Shown: piece after piece, positions 53,501-60,553 of the stretch | How positions within the stretch are numbered: the first letter of the stretch is position 1 | How the letters are laid out: each line of letters starts with the position of its first letter | Assembly: GCA_018971775.1 (NCBI GenBank) | Contig: JAGXAB010000004.1 | Coordinates: forward strand, 78,275-142,274 | Length of the DNA: 64,000 nt | Source of the DNA: Cyanobacteria bacterium REEB67 | GTDB taxonomy: Bacteria; Cyanobacteriota; Vampirovibrionia; Obscuribacterales; Obscuribacteraceae | Direction of reading: 5' to 3' | Notes under the pieces: generated by a model | The model's input: the letters and a program-made list of their open reading frames with translations, nothing else | Database searches by the model: none | What the model was told of the DNA's origin: nothing | Position numbers and translations under genes: made by a program

Positions 53501-56127
53501 CTGACCACTTGGCCAGGCTTTTTATCGAGCAGTTTGGCACTGACGTCGGTCGTACCGACCGCACCATTGACGGCCGAACCAGCGGGATTGAGCGTACCGC
53601 CACTGACAGTAGTTTTGCCACCGGCAGCGCCTGTTTTGCCACCATCTGCGCCGCCCTTGCCGTCATCTTTGACGTCGCCCATCTTACCGATGCCGCCACC
53701 GAGACCGGCTACATTAGCAGCGGCCACACCTTCAGCACCACGTTCAAATTCCATTTCGATCTGCTGACCGACACCGCCGGCTTTATTAGCATCGGTACCG
53801 TCGGGCTTGTTCAGGCCAGCCGCAGCAGGATTCATCGCGCCGAGATTAGTATCGAGTTCCTTGCCTTTGCCTTCGGCATCGGGTGCGCCAGGATTGGCAC
53901 CCTTAGCACCAACAGCGCCTTTGACCGTACCGGTAACGGTCGCATCGGGAGTGGGCACGGCATTGACGCCGTCTTTTTTCTCACCGTTCGGACCGACACC
54001 ACCGGGCAGCTCACCGCCGGCGACCTTAATAGGTTTACCATTTTCGTCGAGTTTGGGAGGAGTATTCGGCTTGCCATCGGAGCCAACACCAGCGCCGGCG
54101 CCCCCATTCATGGCAGCCAGCCTGGCCGCGACATCTTGTTGGGCATTTAAGGCCTGACCGGCATTAGCACCATCAGTCGTACCATCTTTCGCTTTCGGAC
54201 CAGCGGCAGCACCGGCTTCGCCGGCAGCTAAACCAGCACCGACGCCAGCAGCGACAACCGCGCCAAGCGCGCCATTCTTAGCGCCATTGGCCAGTGACTC
54301 ACCAAGCGATTTATCGGCAGTAGGCCCACCGGCAGTGCCGGGAGCGACCTTATCGGCAGTAGGCCCGGCGGGCACACCACCAGCAGCCGGGTCGATATTT
54401 TTAGCTGGAGGAGTAACGCCCGCTTTGGTCGGATCTTCGTCTTTTTTAGTTGGATCAGTTTTACCGCCATTGGGTCCGCCCGCTGGATTGAGCGGTTGAC
54501 CGCCAGGATTTTCCGGCCCACCTTCCGGCTTGTCCTTGTCACCTTTACCGGCACCTTTAACTCCACCAGGCACCTGGCCTGTTGCCGAAGCGGCGCGAAT
54601 ATCTTTAAGGAGATCTGGTCTGGCAACATCATTACCCAGACCATTCAATTCAGTAGCTTGCGATTTTGGCGCACCTTTTGCACCGGAGTCGTTGAAGTTA
54701 CCGACGACATTGGCGAATTGCTGAGCTCTATTGCCCATCATATTAGCCAGGGCAGAACCGCCCTTGAGCAAGCCGCCCGTGACCAGACCTGCCGAAACGA
54801 AGTCTGACATAGGTGAAATCTGAGCGCGCGACAAAAAGGAAGGCACCTGGATCATCAACTGCAGAACGCCCACAGTCATGACGATTTTGCCCCACGGGTT
54901 GAAATTGGACAGGACAATGATCACCATGATCTTGAGCATGCCGACCCAGACAAAGGTCCAGAGACTGACTTCGACGAAAGAGCGCACAAAACCGGAACAG
55001 ACGTTTTCGGTATCGGGCGTGGCGAAAAAGACGAGGAACAGCGGTGCGAACATATATTGCGCGCAAAGAAGCGCCGTCTGGATTGATTTCAAAACCAATA
55101 TATAGATGAGCTCGGCGATTAAGATGCCGCCCAGTACGAGGTAAACAATCAAGCCGACGAAAGCGACAAGCGAACCGACCGTACCTAAAGCCAAACCGAG
55201 CGGTCCACCGGCGCCGCCGACAGTACCTAAAGCACCACCAAAGACCTGACCGGCGACTGGAGCAGTGGCGTTGGCCAGAAGGCCGGCACCGGCTACAAGT
55301 CCACCTTTGACCGCAGCCGCCATGGCCGCATCGAGCATGGCCACCTGGTCGGCAGAGTTGAAGTAGATTGCCTTGATCATTTCATTGGTGATTTGAATTT
55401 CAAAAGCATAGATGGTCGGCCAGGCAAGCAGCAAACCAGCGGTGAAAATCAAACGACCGACGGCACCCATCATGTTGCCGCCGCCTCTCCAGGCAGCTTC
55501 CGCCCAGTACTTCCAGATACAAAGTACAAAGAGCAAGAGCAGCAGGTCTACGGCGATGCCGTACATGATGTCGGCGCCCTGGCGGATATAAGGAGAAATA
55601 TCATCAGCCGGTCCGTTGCCGTTGCCGAGACCGTTGACGGCGATGTTCGGGTTCAAAACAAAGACGCGCAGGAAGCCGGTGAGGAACTGCACCGAGTCTG
55701 CCACCCAACCGTTGATGAACTCGGACAACCATTTACCGATCAACTGACCGATGTTGGAAAACAAGTTGGAGATGATGTCATCGCCCCAGAAGGCGGACAA
55801 ACCATCGTAAGTATCGTTATAAGCACCAAAATCGGGCCACAGTTGCTGTTCGACGTTTTGTGCGACAGCAGTGGTGTTTTGCTCAGCCTGCTGTTGGACG
55901 AGGTTGGTGTACTGATTTGCGTTGTAATAGGGGTCGGGCGAAGTAGCCTGAGTGGCGGAAGCACCAGGACTGGTCTGGCCGGCATTGGTATCGCCGGTCG
56001 TCACCTGGCCGGGAGGGGCGGGCGATGTTTGACCGAAGGCGGGGGCAATTTGCCCGGCCACACCTACGAAAAAAGAGCCAAGCAGCACAAATAGTGCCAC
56101 GAGCGCTCCACGCTGCCTCTGGGTCAT
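50545..56127 (-). CDS. Giant VirB6/TrbL-like T4SS protein
   Basis: About 1860 residues. A signal peptide (LVALFVLLGSFFVGVAGQIA) is followed by LVQQQAEQNTTAVAQ and then about six membrane helices between residues 160 and 480, such as IMYGIAVDLLLLLFVLCIW and VGLIVYLVLGGILIAELIYI. This is a VirB6/TrbL-like core. Residues about 530 to 1200 are a huge Gly/Ala/Pro/Thr/Asn-rich disordered region, then a more ordered part (about 1215-1540) and a Gly-rich tail ending in GGGRGRGGFGGGSFG. Extended VirB6 proteins occur in Rickettsiales and reach the cell surface. I chose ATG 56127 for the signal peptide. A TTG at 56205 lies in a 5' leader homologous to the pilin genes. Confidence 0.78.
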   Translation of the reverse strand: MTQRQRGALVALFVLLGSFFVGVAGQIAPAFGQTSPAPPGQVTTGDTNAGQTSPGASATQATSPDPYYNANQYTNLVQQQAEQNTTAVAQNVEQQLWPDFGAYNDTYDGLSAFWGDDIISNLFSNIGQLIGKWLSEFINGWVADSVQFLTGFLRVFVLNPNIAVNGLGNGNGPADDISPYIRQGADIMYGIAVDLLLLLFVLCIWKYWAEAAWRGGGNMMGAVGRLIFTAGLLLAWPTIYAFEIQITNEMIKAIYFNSADQVAMLDAAMAAAVKGGLVAGAGLLANATAPVAGQVFGGALGTVGGAGGPLGLALGTVGSLVAFVGLIVYLVLGGILIAELIYILVLKSIQTALLCAQYMFAPLFLVFFATPDTENVCSGFVRSFVEVSLWTFVWVGMLKIMVIIVLSNFNPWGKIVMTVGVLQLMIQVPSFLSRAQISPMSDFVSAGLVTGGLLKGGSALANMMGNRAQQFANVVGNFNDSGAKGAPKSQATELNGLGNDVARPDLLKDIRAASATGQVPGGVKGAGKGDKDKPEGGPENPGGQPLNPAGGPNGGKTDPTKKDEDPTKAGVTPPAKNIDPAAGGVPAGPTADKVAPGTAGGPTADKSLGESLANGAKNGALGAVVAAGVGAGLAAGEAGAAAGPKAKDGTTDGANAGQALNAQQDVAARLAAMNGGAGAGVGSDGKPNTPPKLDENGKPIKVAGGELPGGVGPNGEKKDGVNAVPTPDATVTGTVKGAVGAKGANPGAPDAEGKGKELDTNLGAMNPAAAGLNKPDGTDANKAGGVGQQIEMEFERGAEGVAAANVAGLGGGIGKMGDVKDDGKGGADGGKTGAAGGKTTVSGGTLNPAGSAVNGAVGTTDVSAKLLDKKPGQVVSGNPAALAPSAATGNLNSAVTSTATGRNIDPATAGGTSDVTHDASDPGAPITTPGAKTEVHSTASAQQLATAGTAAGGVIKDVSGKVISGGPGGANANLKPGDQMSLPLDGGKMNPGAAAPGSGQTNLNAAGQVVQGTTTATTAAGGRGLDQQQTPGIVNTELALEEGAVAGMAAASILNRVEGRTSPAGGQNQQTVQTTATGRVFTGGPPGTPVPPVNQAASMTSAPPSQFTQASSGTGGAPVAAVAGGAGGGNGTPPPPVFDTTDNPEGLPGTTLPSGEAGMGSQPASNRTQGSTFDGYMQAGYRHVPYRVAAAAIRLAQGATLAPSRSGKPEIIQDNQGHMMHVRFGEGSTDEQRAMQIMSGAYGELMSTDAEAYDAARQSSIDAGEHKPKGLAQNIAAGIMSYNGGSWTQTAAAKQSFGRSMAKHATLGAQSYVAGEAGNAYTEYLTNRYGPMSDEQQAWGVHMMTDSSSPESGWSWRMGPATDALIQNGLPISPVHRAVAANPSVLKSQPWLRGAAIRGGVQYMQSRAEQSLPEGTNGLVQDAWYGNQSQAMAPEVVNTLGAITLNMGEKACADTATIDKVAAMVGPQGRPEDYVNKYNQLKGGAVAMARIQQRFAPTGGGGGGNMGSMTMNGGTMPSGPSDIGGVTTSVSGGLYTGGGGGGPRNNAEVDVLFGASSGGGTINPNSITPPNINLPNQGGTTQANFRFQPGAQQGGAGSNQSFSMRVPGQNVGSTNEQVQVGSVSYSGGSGGGNTADRVVHGEVYQESSSGGGGNYGPSSSAMQQAFSGALQQHGGSDNMIQRTIADLTATGMPAQQIYDHSRSESDPGKYQLLETAFECQTRDIPMTTVAVAARAMGSSNVTPQHVQIVQNMLDADPRWSPQNISYSDVYTAQALTEAHESNPSMYGQAYLSKDYVDTVRSDPGFTPRPVPMRNAIGQIVDYARSKVPDHLLMKKTQQGYGGGSQGGGRGRGGFGGGSFG

Positions 56128-56511
56128 TTCGAATAGTTTAAATGTGTTGCCGTTATCCACTGGGGTGTTTACTTCAAAAGAATGCAAATGGGTCAACGCT
56201 AGCAAGACCTTATGCGTCTTGTGATAACAAGCTTACGGTCCCAGATAAAACTTGTCAGTGTGGTTATTCCCATCGTCAGGCCAAAAACAGCGTTTTTTAA
56301 TCAAATCAGGGCTCTTTTTTTACGGCCTATATAAATCCGTATATCCAAGTGGGGGCAAGAGCCGAGGAGAAATTGAGTTGAATCATGGGCGTGGGTCAAA
56401 GATTTGATTTTATGCTCCCGCCCTGAGGTCTCTTCTGGACCATCAAAATGATGTGGCTACATTGTGTATACATTTCTTGGACGGCGCGATGGCTCCAGGC
56501 ACAAGAATCGC
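56128..56511. other. Leader and promoter region of the giant VirB6-like gene
   Basis: These 384 bases hold the promoter at 56,230-56,258, a leader of about 95 bases, and a further 240 bases without a gene. A hairpin-like element with loop ATT lies at 56,451-56,473, related to those at 6407 and 33331, and may end the transcript of the 56512 gene. Confidence 0.55.
56230..56271 (-). promoter_or_regulatory. Promoter of the giant VirB6-like gene with shared upstream box
   Basis: On the minus strand: box GGGAATAACCACA, -35 CTGACA (56,253-56,258), 17-base spacer, -10 TAAGCT (56,230-56,235). The same box, spacing and -35 precede pilin copies 1 and 2, and the leader TCTTGCTAGC is also shared. Confidence 0.7.
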
Positions 56512-57015
56512 TTAAAACCAGCGTGAGATGCTCAGGATGACGAAGCCGAAATTCAAGGTGATGAGACTGCCAAGCAAAACAGCAATCGGCCATGGCACGC
56601 TTAGAAAAGCCGTTACCCAGGGCTGTACATAATTTTTATACTGAATATCGAAAAAGCCGGCTGCCCAATAGGCTTGAGATGGGTCGAGCTCTTTAAGTTC
56701 GGCTGTGTTGACTGGCGACAGATGCTGCGAAACAGTCTGCGCAACCGCGCAAGTGTTGTTCTCGGCCTGCTGACGCACCAGAGACGTGCTCTGGTTTTCA
56801 AACAGGCAAAGGTCCCGCTGACTGCGAAAACCAATTTGATTAGGTTGATCTGCGAATAGCATGATTGTCGAAACAGTTGGAGCCTTTTCAGTTTTCGGCG
56901 CGCTCGGGCCGTGTACACCGCAAAAAATCCAGACCGAAGGTAAAAGCGCAATACAAGCCAGAAGCGGAAGGACACTGTTGACGGCAAGTTTTCTCACTGG
57001 CGCGGCTGCGGTCAT
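56512..57015 (-). CDS. Membrane protein resembling the N-terminal part of the VirB6-like protein
   Basis: A 167-residue protein with an N-terminal hydrophobic segment (VLPLLACIALLPSVWIF), a polar middle and a C-terminal membrane helix (PWPIAVLLGSLITLNFGFVI). Its middle reads LVRQQAENNTCAVAQTVSQH, and the giant VirB6-like protein has LVQQQAEQNTTAVAQNVEQQ at the same distance from its signal peptide. The rest has diverged. It is therefore a short paralogue of the VirB6 N-terminus or a remnant of a second copy. GAGGG precedes the ATG, so translation is likely. It may modulate or cap the VirB6 complex. Confidence 0.65.
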   Translation of the reverse strand: MTAAAPVRKLAVNSVLPLLACIALLPSVWIFCGVHGPSAPKTEKAPTVSTIMLFADQPNQIGFRSQRDLCLFENQSTSLVRQQAENNTCAVAQTVSQHLSPVNTAELKELDPSQAYWAAGFFDIQYKNYVQPWVTAFLSVPWPIAVLLGSLITLNFGFVILSISRWF

Positions 57016-57103
57016 AAAAAATCCCTCGAATGTTCGTCGCTAATTCTGTTGAAATGCATGCTTGAATACTTTTCAAAATACATGCAAATCGGGCTTCTAC
57101 TAA

Positions 57104-57130
57104 AAGAGCTGGGCTTGTGGCCCAGCTCTT
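57104..57130 (-). terminator. Terminator of pilin copy 1
   Basis: AAGAGCTGGGC, a 5-base loop and GCCCAGCTCTT make a perfect 11-base-pair stem 55 bases after the stop codon, followed on the minus strand by TTAGTAG. The stem is identical to that after pilin copy 3. Confidence 0.75.
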
Positions 57131-57184
57131 CGTTTGACTTATCTTACGACTAGCCTGGTTTTCTTTTTCGCAAAAGAAGTCTGA

Positions 57185-57613
57185 TTAGAGACCACCACCG
57201 AGGCCGCCGAAGTTGTTGATGGCGAATGTACCGATGAGGTGGACAGCGGTAGGTCCGCCGAATCCGACTCCCAGTCCTTTTGCGACGTTCATCGCCGCTT
57301 CACCACCATCTCTTTGACCGAAGGCAATTTTCATACCGGCGAGAGACGAAGGAATTGTAGACAGGGCTGTTACAACGCGGGAAATGTCTCTGGCGCAGTC
57401 ATAACCATAGTCTGCCAATTGACCGACTTCGTTTGATTGTCCATAACGGGGGTCAGTAGGAGCGCCTACCAAACCTTGAGCGTGTGCGGCCTGGTCATAC
57501 ACTCCAAAAGCTAAGAGTACGAGCTGAGGAGCTAGCAGGAAGCCTACGCGGGTGGCGACCTTGAAATTTCTCGATGCAGCGATCTTCTTGGCGAGGGATG
57601 TAACTTTAGTCAT
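57185..57613 (-). CDS. VirB2-like pilin, copy 1
   Basis: A 142-residue protein. Residues 1-45 form a long signal peptide with a basic N-region (KKIAASRNFK) and the core VGFLLAPQLVLLAFGVY, ending AHA. The mature 97 residues are small and Gly/Ala-rich with two mildly hydrophobic stretches (ISRVVTALSTIPSSLAGMKI; GLGVGFGGPTAVHLIGTFAI). This is the layout of VirB2/TrbC pilin precursors, whose mature form builds the T4SS pilus. The ATG at 57613 has AGGAGG 6 bases before it. Copies 2 and 3 differ by one residue each. It has its own promoter and terminator. Confidence 0.68.
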   Translation of the reverse strand: MTKVTSLAKKIAASRNFKVATRVGFLLAPQLVLLAFGVYDQAAHAQGLVGAPTDPRYGQSNEVGQLADYGYDCARDISRVVTALSTIPSSLAGMKIAFGQRDGGEAAMNVAKGLGVGFGGPTAVHLIGTFAINNFGGLGGGL

Positions 57614-57659
57614 TGCGGACCTCCTAGTGCTAGCAAGACTTCGTTCGTCTCGTGAGAAC

Positions 57660-57701
57660 AGATTACGACTCGCAGGGAAACTTGTCAGTGGTGGAATTCC
57701 C
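57660..57701 (-). promoter_or_regulatory. Promoter of pilin copy 1
   Basis: Minus strand: box GGGAATTCCACCA, -35 CTGACA (57,683-57,688), 17-base spacer, -10 TAATCT (57,660-57,665), giving a leader of about 40 bases to the AGGAGG site. GGAATTCC in the box is a perfect palindrome. Confidence 0.78.
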
Positions 57702-57977
57702 ATGCTGAGCCTAAGTTTGCGATGTTTAATATTTGACTGGTAAGGAGGCCGTCGTGAACATCTATATACGTACAGGCTGAATTTCCGACAGCGTGGCGAA
57801 AGAAAGTTGTATTCTCATTTGGTTTTAAGGCTTGGGCTGCATACTGCTCATTAGCTTTTATGACAATCTGTAAGGCACAGAAAAAGTCCGCATTAACGGC
57901 ATTGAGTCACGGCGGTCGCTAGAGCGTGCGCTTGAGGCATTTGTTCGCCGCGACTATTTGCATAGTTTATAAATCCG

Positions 57978-57991
57978 CACCATTTGTGGTG
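57978..57991. promoter_or_regulatory. 14-bp palindrome CACCATTTGTGGTG
   Basis: CACCA and TGGTG around four bases. A near copy, CACCACTTGTGGTG, is at 63,846-63,859. Both are outside genes at the pilin and right-hand end of the T4SS locus and may bind the same regulator. Confidence 0.4.
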
Positions 57992-58097
57992 TCGCGCCGT
58001 TCGTCTTCACGCTTTTTGGCCTGAGGGCTCGGGCGGGTAATTTCTTATTCGATAAATATGCAAATGTGCCTGATATGGTGTTTGAGCGGCTGAAAAG

Positions 58098-58195
58098 TAT
58101 CGAACGAGGCCATCTGCAGGGGCCAAAACGGGTCGAAAATATCGAACAAAGGCCAAAATCGGTCTGAAAAAAGGCGAAATTATCGAACAATGGCC
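58098..58195. repeat. Three 14-15-bp direct repeats at about 42-bp spacing
   Basis: TATCGAACGAGGCC at 58,098, TATCGAACAAAGGCC at 58,140 and TATCGAACAATGGCC at 58,181. Start-to-start distances are 42 and 41 bases, four helical turns. Spacers also repeat in part (GGCCAAAA, GGTC, GAAAA). They may be iteron-like sites or the end repeats of an IS21-type insertion element, which carry similar ATCGAACA-type motifs. Confidence 0.7.
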
Positions 58196-58272
58196 GTGAG
58201 CCGTGAGCCGAAATCCAAATGAGCTGAGAATGGCATTGATTTATCCTCTGCTAAATTTCTTGGCTAAATTTC

Positions 58273-58524
58273 TTGCTTGATCAGATTCGCTTACGCTTTA
58301 CTCTTATTTCGGGCGTAGTAGAGCATTTGCAAAAAGAAGCCGCCTTTCTTTTGCAAAAATCGTTTGTATGGGATGGAGAACTGATGGTGGCCCCTATCGG
58401 AGGAAATATCGCAGAGCACCAAGATAAAATCCGCCAAAAGGCTATTTCGGACTTTAAGGCAATGCAGCAGACAACTTCTCGATCATGGTTGAAAAAATTG
58501 ATGGGAGATACGCCGCAGTTTTAA
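58273..58524 (+). pseudogene. Possible gene remnant between pilin copies
   Basis: An open frame of 83 codons from a TTG without a ribosome site. The translation looks protein-like (VVEHLQKEAAFLLQKSFVWD; HQDKIRQKAISDFKAMQQ; SRSWLKKLMGD) with helix-like charge patterns. It has no start signal and no family I know. It may be the 3' end of a gene whose front was lost. It ends 15 bases before the terminator shared with pilin copy 2. Confidence 0.3.
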
Positions 58525-58538
58525 TACTCCGAACACCA

Positions 58539-58565
58539 AAAAGCCGGGCTCTGGGCCCGGCTTTT
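58539..58565 (-). terminator. Terminator of pilin copy 2
   Basis: AAAAGCCGGGC, a 5-base loop and GCCCGGCTTTT give a perfect 11-base-pair stem, with A and T runs on both sides so it may act in both directions. It lies 51 bases beyond the pilin stop. Confidence 0.75.
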
Positions 58566-58616
58566 CAATTGACTTATCGAAGACGTCACTTATCGATTGC
58601 TCTGACGGAGATCTCT

Positions 58617-59045
58617 TTAGAGACCACCACCCAGGCCACCGAAGTTGTTGATGGCGAATGTGCCGATCAAGTGGACGGCGGTCGGTCCACCAAATCCAAC
58701 TCCCAGACCTTTCGCAACGTTCATCGCAGCTTCACCGCCATCTCTCTGGCCGAAGGCGATTTTCATACCTGCAAGAGACGAAGGAATAGTGGACAGTGCT
58801 GTTACAACGCGGGAGATATCTCTGGCGCAGTCATAACCATAGTCTGCCAATTGTCCTACTTCGTTTGATTGGCCATAACGGGGGTCGGTGGGAGCGCCTA
58901 CCAAACCTTGAGCGTGTGCGGCCTGATCATAAACACCAAAAGCGAACAGCACCAGCTGCGGTGCCAGGAGGAATCCCACGCGAGTAGCGACTTTAAAATT
59001 TCTCGATGCGGCGATCTTTTTGGCGAGGGATGTTACTTTAGTCAT
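58617..59045 (-). CDS. VirB2-like pilin, copy 2
   Basis: A 142-residue protein identical to copy 1 except Leu34 is Phe (PQLVLFAFGVYD), inside the signal peptide, so the mature pilin is the same. The DNA is clearly different from copy 1: I count about 13 changes in the roughly 100 bases coding for the C-terminus, all silent. AGGAGG lies upstream of the ATG at 59045. Its promoter and leader match those of copy 1, including the box, -35, -10 and TCTTGC leader motif. Confidence 0.68.
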   Translation of the reverse strand: MTKVTSLAKKIAASRNFKVATRVGFLLAPQLVLFAFGVYDQAAHAQGLVGAPTDPRYGQSNEVGQLADYGYDCARDISRVVTALSTIPSSLAGMKIAFGQRDGGEAAMNVAKGLGVGFGGPTAVHLIGTFAINNFGGLGGGL

Positions 59046-59093
59046 CTCGGGACCTCCTAGTGCTGGCAAGACTTCGTTCGTCTCGTGAGCACA

Positions 59094-59135
59094 AGATTAC
59101 GACCAGCGGGGTAACTTGTCAGTGGTGGAATTCCC
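59094..59135 (-). promoter_or_regulatory. Promoter of pilin copy 2
   Basis: Minus strand: box GGGAATTCCACCA, -35 CTGACA (59,117-59,122), 17-base spacer, -10 TAATCT (59,094-59,099). Box and both hexamers are identical to pilin copy 1, while the spacer has diverged. Confidence 0.78.
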
Positions 59136-59288
59136 ATGCGGGGCCTATATTTGCCGCTTTTAATACAACCGCTTGGCAACCTTGATTTTGTTACGGGCAC
59201 AGGGCTTCAAGGCTTTCGCCAGTGAGCGGAACCAGGCCACAGCTGCGGGTCTTACGAAAAACAATTTGGCTTTTCCTCTCAAAACTCA

Positions 59289-59315
59289 AAGAGCTGGGCA
59301 CAAGGCCCAGCTCTT
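59289..59315 (-). terminator. Terminator of pilin copy 3
   Basis: AAGAGCTGGGC, a 5-base loop and GCCCAGCTCTT form a perfect 11-base-pair stem, followed on the minus strand by TGAGTTTT. The stem is the same as at pilin copy 1. Confidence 0.78.
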
Positions 59316-59372
59316 CAAATGATTGATTGACTTGTGACGGTCTATATAGATATTGCGTTTGGGCGCAAATTT

Positions 59373-59801
59373 TTAGAGACCACCACCAAGGCCACCGAAG
59401 TTGTTGATGGCGAATGTGCCGATCAAGTGAACAGCGGTCGGTCCGCCGAATCCAACTCCCAGACCTTTGGCTACGTTCATCGCAGCTTCACCGCCGTCTC
59501 TCTGGCCAAAAGCGATCTTCATGCCGGCGAGCGAGGAGGGGATTGTGGACAGAGCGGTGACAACGCGGGAAATGTCTCTGGCGCAGTCATAGCCATAGTC
59601 GGCCAATTGACCTACTTCGTTGGACTGACCATAACGGGGATCGGTAGGAGCGCCGACGAGACCTTGTGCATGAGCGGCCTGGTCATAGACGCCGAAAGCT
59701 AGCAGTACCAGCTGCGGAGCGAGGAGAAATCCCACGCGGGTTGCAACTTTGAAATTTCTGGAAGCAGCGATTTTCTTGGCGAGGGGTGTAACTTTAGTCA
59801 T
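59373..59801 (-). CDS. VirB2-like pilin, copy 3
   Basis: A 142-residue protein identical to copy 1 except Ser6 is Pro (MTKVTPLAKK), in the signal peptide; the predicted mature pilin is unchanged. As with copy 2 the DNA differs at many third positions. AGGAGG precedes the ATG at 59801. Unlike copies 1 and 2 it lacks the GGGAAT box promoter. Its 82-base upstream gap follows the 59884 gene closely, so it is probably transcribed from further upstream. Confidence 0.68.
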   Translation of the reverse strand: MTKVTPLAKKIAASRNFKVATRVGFLLAPQLVLLAFGVYDQAAHAQGLVGAPTDPRYGQSNEVGQLADYGYDCARDISRVVTALSTIPSSLAGMKIAFGQRDGGEAAMNVAKGLGVGFGGPTAVHLIGTFAINNFGGLGGGL

Positions 59802-59883
59802 TTCTGACCTCCTAATACAGGGTGTATTTATAGATTGGGTGAAAGATTGGTTGGTTGTTTGCATTGGTTGGACAGTAAAATCT

Positions 59884-60480
59884 TTAGTGACGTCCGCGGA
59901 TTACACCGCTAACAGCAGTTGATGTGTTCTGGCCGCTGCCATAGCTGCTGGGAACAGTTGGTCCGGCTTGGTAGCCCATTCCAGGGCCATAACCGGCAAT
60001 TGTTGGAAGAGCAGCAGGACGAGCGACTTGAGATGTAGTGTGACGAGGAGTTCTCAAAGTAGCGTGACCTTCGTGCGAACTTGAGAAATGCGGAGCCGAA
60101 CCAGGATGAGCCATGGCCATCTGAGTCGGAGCAGCGTGTTGCTCGGAGATCGGAGCGCCAAAATCATTTCTGAAAGGAGCGGCCTGGACCTGCGGAATCG
60201 AGATGGCAGCTTGTATGACCTGGGTCGGCATAGGAGGAGCGACCACTGGTCTCGGCTTCAAGAGAGCCGGATTGACGCCGAGAAATACATTGCTCTTGGG
60301 CATGGCGCCGGCAGTGACGGCATGCGGAGCGATATAAGGACGCTTAGTCAAATGCTGATGACTTTCCGGACCATAAACGTTCGGCGCATAATCCCATCTC
60401 GGTCCTTCGGCATTAGCCGGCAACGCGGCTGCACCGAGAGAAATGACTGTCATTGAGAGAAGAAAAAATTTGAGGTTCAT
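59884..60480 (-). CDS. Exported Pro/His-rich protein of unknown function
   Basis: A 198-residue protein with a signal peptide (FFLLSMTVISLGAAALPANA). The mature part is Pro-, His- and Ala-rich without obvious secondary structure (NPALLKPRPVVAPPMPTQVI; STSEGH-like stretches such as HFSSSHEGHATLRT), and ends GVIRGRH. GGAGACTAGCC precedes the ATG at 60480; a reading from 60588 is longer but unsupported. It lies upstream of pilin copy 3 and may be a structural or surface component of the same apparatus. That is inferred from place only. Confidence 0.68.
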   Translation of the reverse strand: MNLKFFLLSMTVISLGAAALPANAEGPRWDYAPNVYGPESHQHLTKRPYIAPHAVTAGAMPKSNVFLGVNPALLKPRPVVAPPMPTQVIQAAISIPQVQAAPFRNDFGAPISEQHAAPTQMAMAHPGSAPHFSSSHEGHATLRTPRHTTSQVARPAALPTIAGYGPGMGYQAGPTVPSSYGSGQNTSTAVSGVIRGRH

Positions 60481-60553
60481 GGCTAGTCTCCAGGACTTGC
60501 AGGTGATCGGGGTGAAAATATCGGGATTTGAAATATATGGAAGACGAAAAACT

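Larger units (their letters stand above)
57702..58538. other. Gene-poor stretch between pilin copies 1 and 2
   Basis: No confident gene. It holds a palindrome CACCATTTGTGGTG (57,978-57,991), three spaced repeats (58,098-58,195), and a possible ORF fragment (58,273-58,524). The mix suggests debris of an inserted element between duplicated pilin genes. Confidence 0.5.
59046..59372. other. Intergenic region between pilin copies 2 and 3
   Basis: These 327 bases contain the copy 2 promoter, the copy 3 terminator and about 150 bases in which I see nothing. No ORF is supported. Confidence 0.5.

Noticed and set aside
57954..58190. Minus-strand ORF of 78 codons
   Set aside because: It spans the three direct repeats and a palindrome, has no ribosome site, and reads like random sequence.
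58098..58195. CRISPR array
   Set aside because: Only three 14-15-bp repeats, spacers resemble each other, and no cas gene is present.
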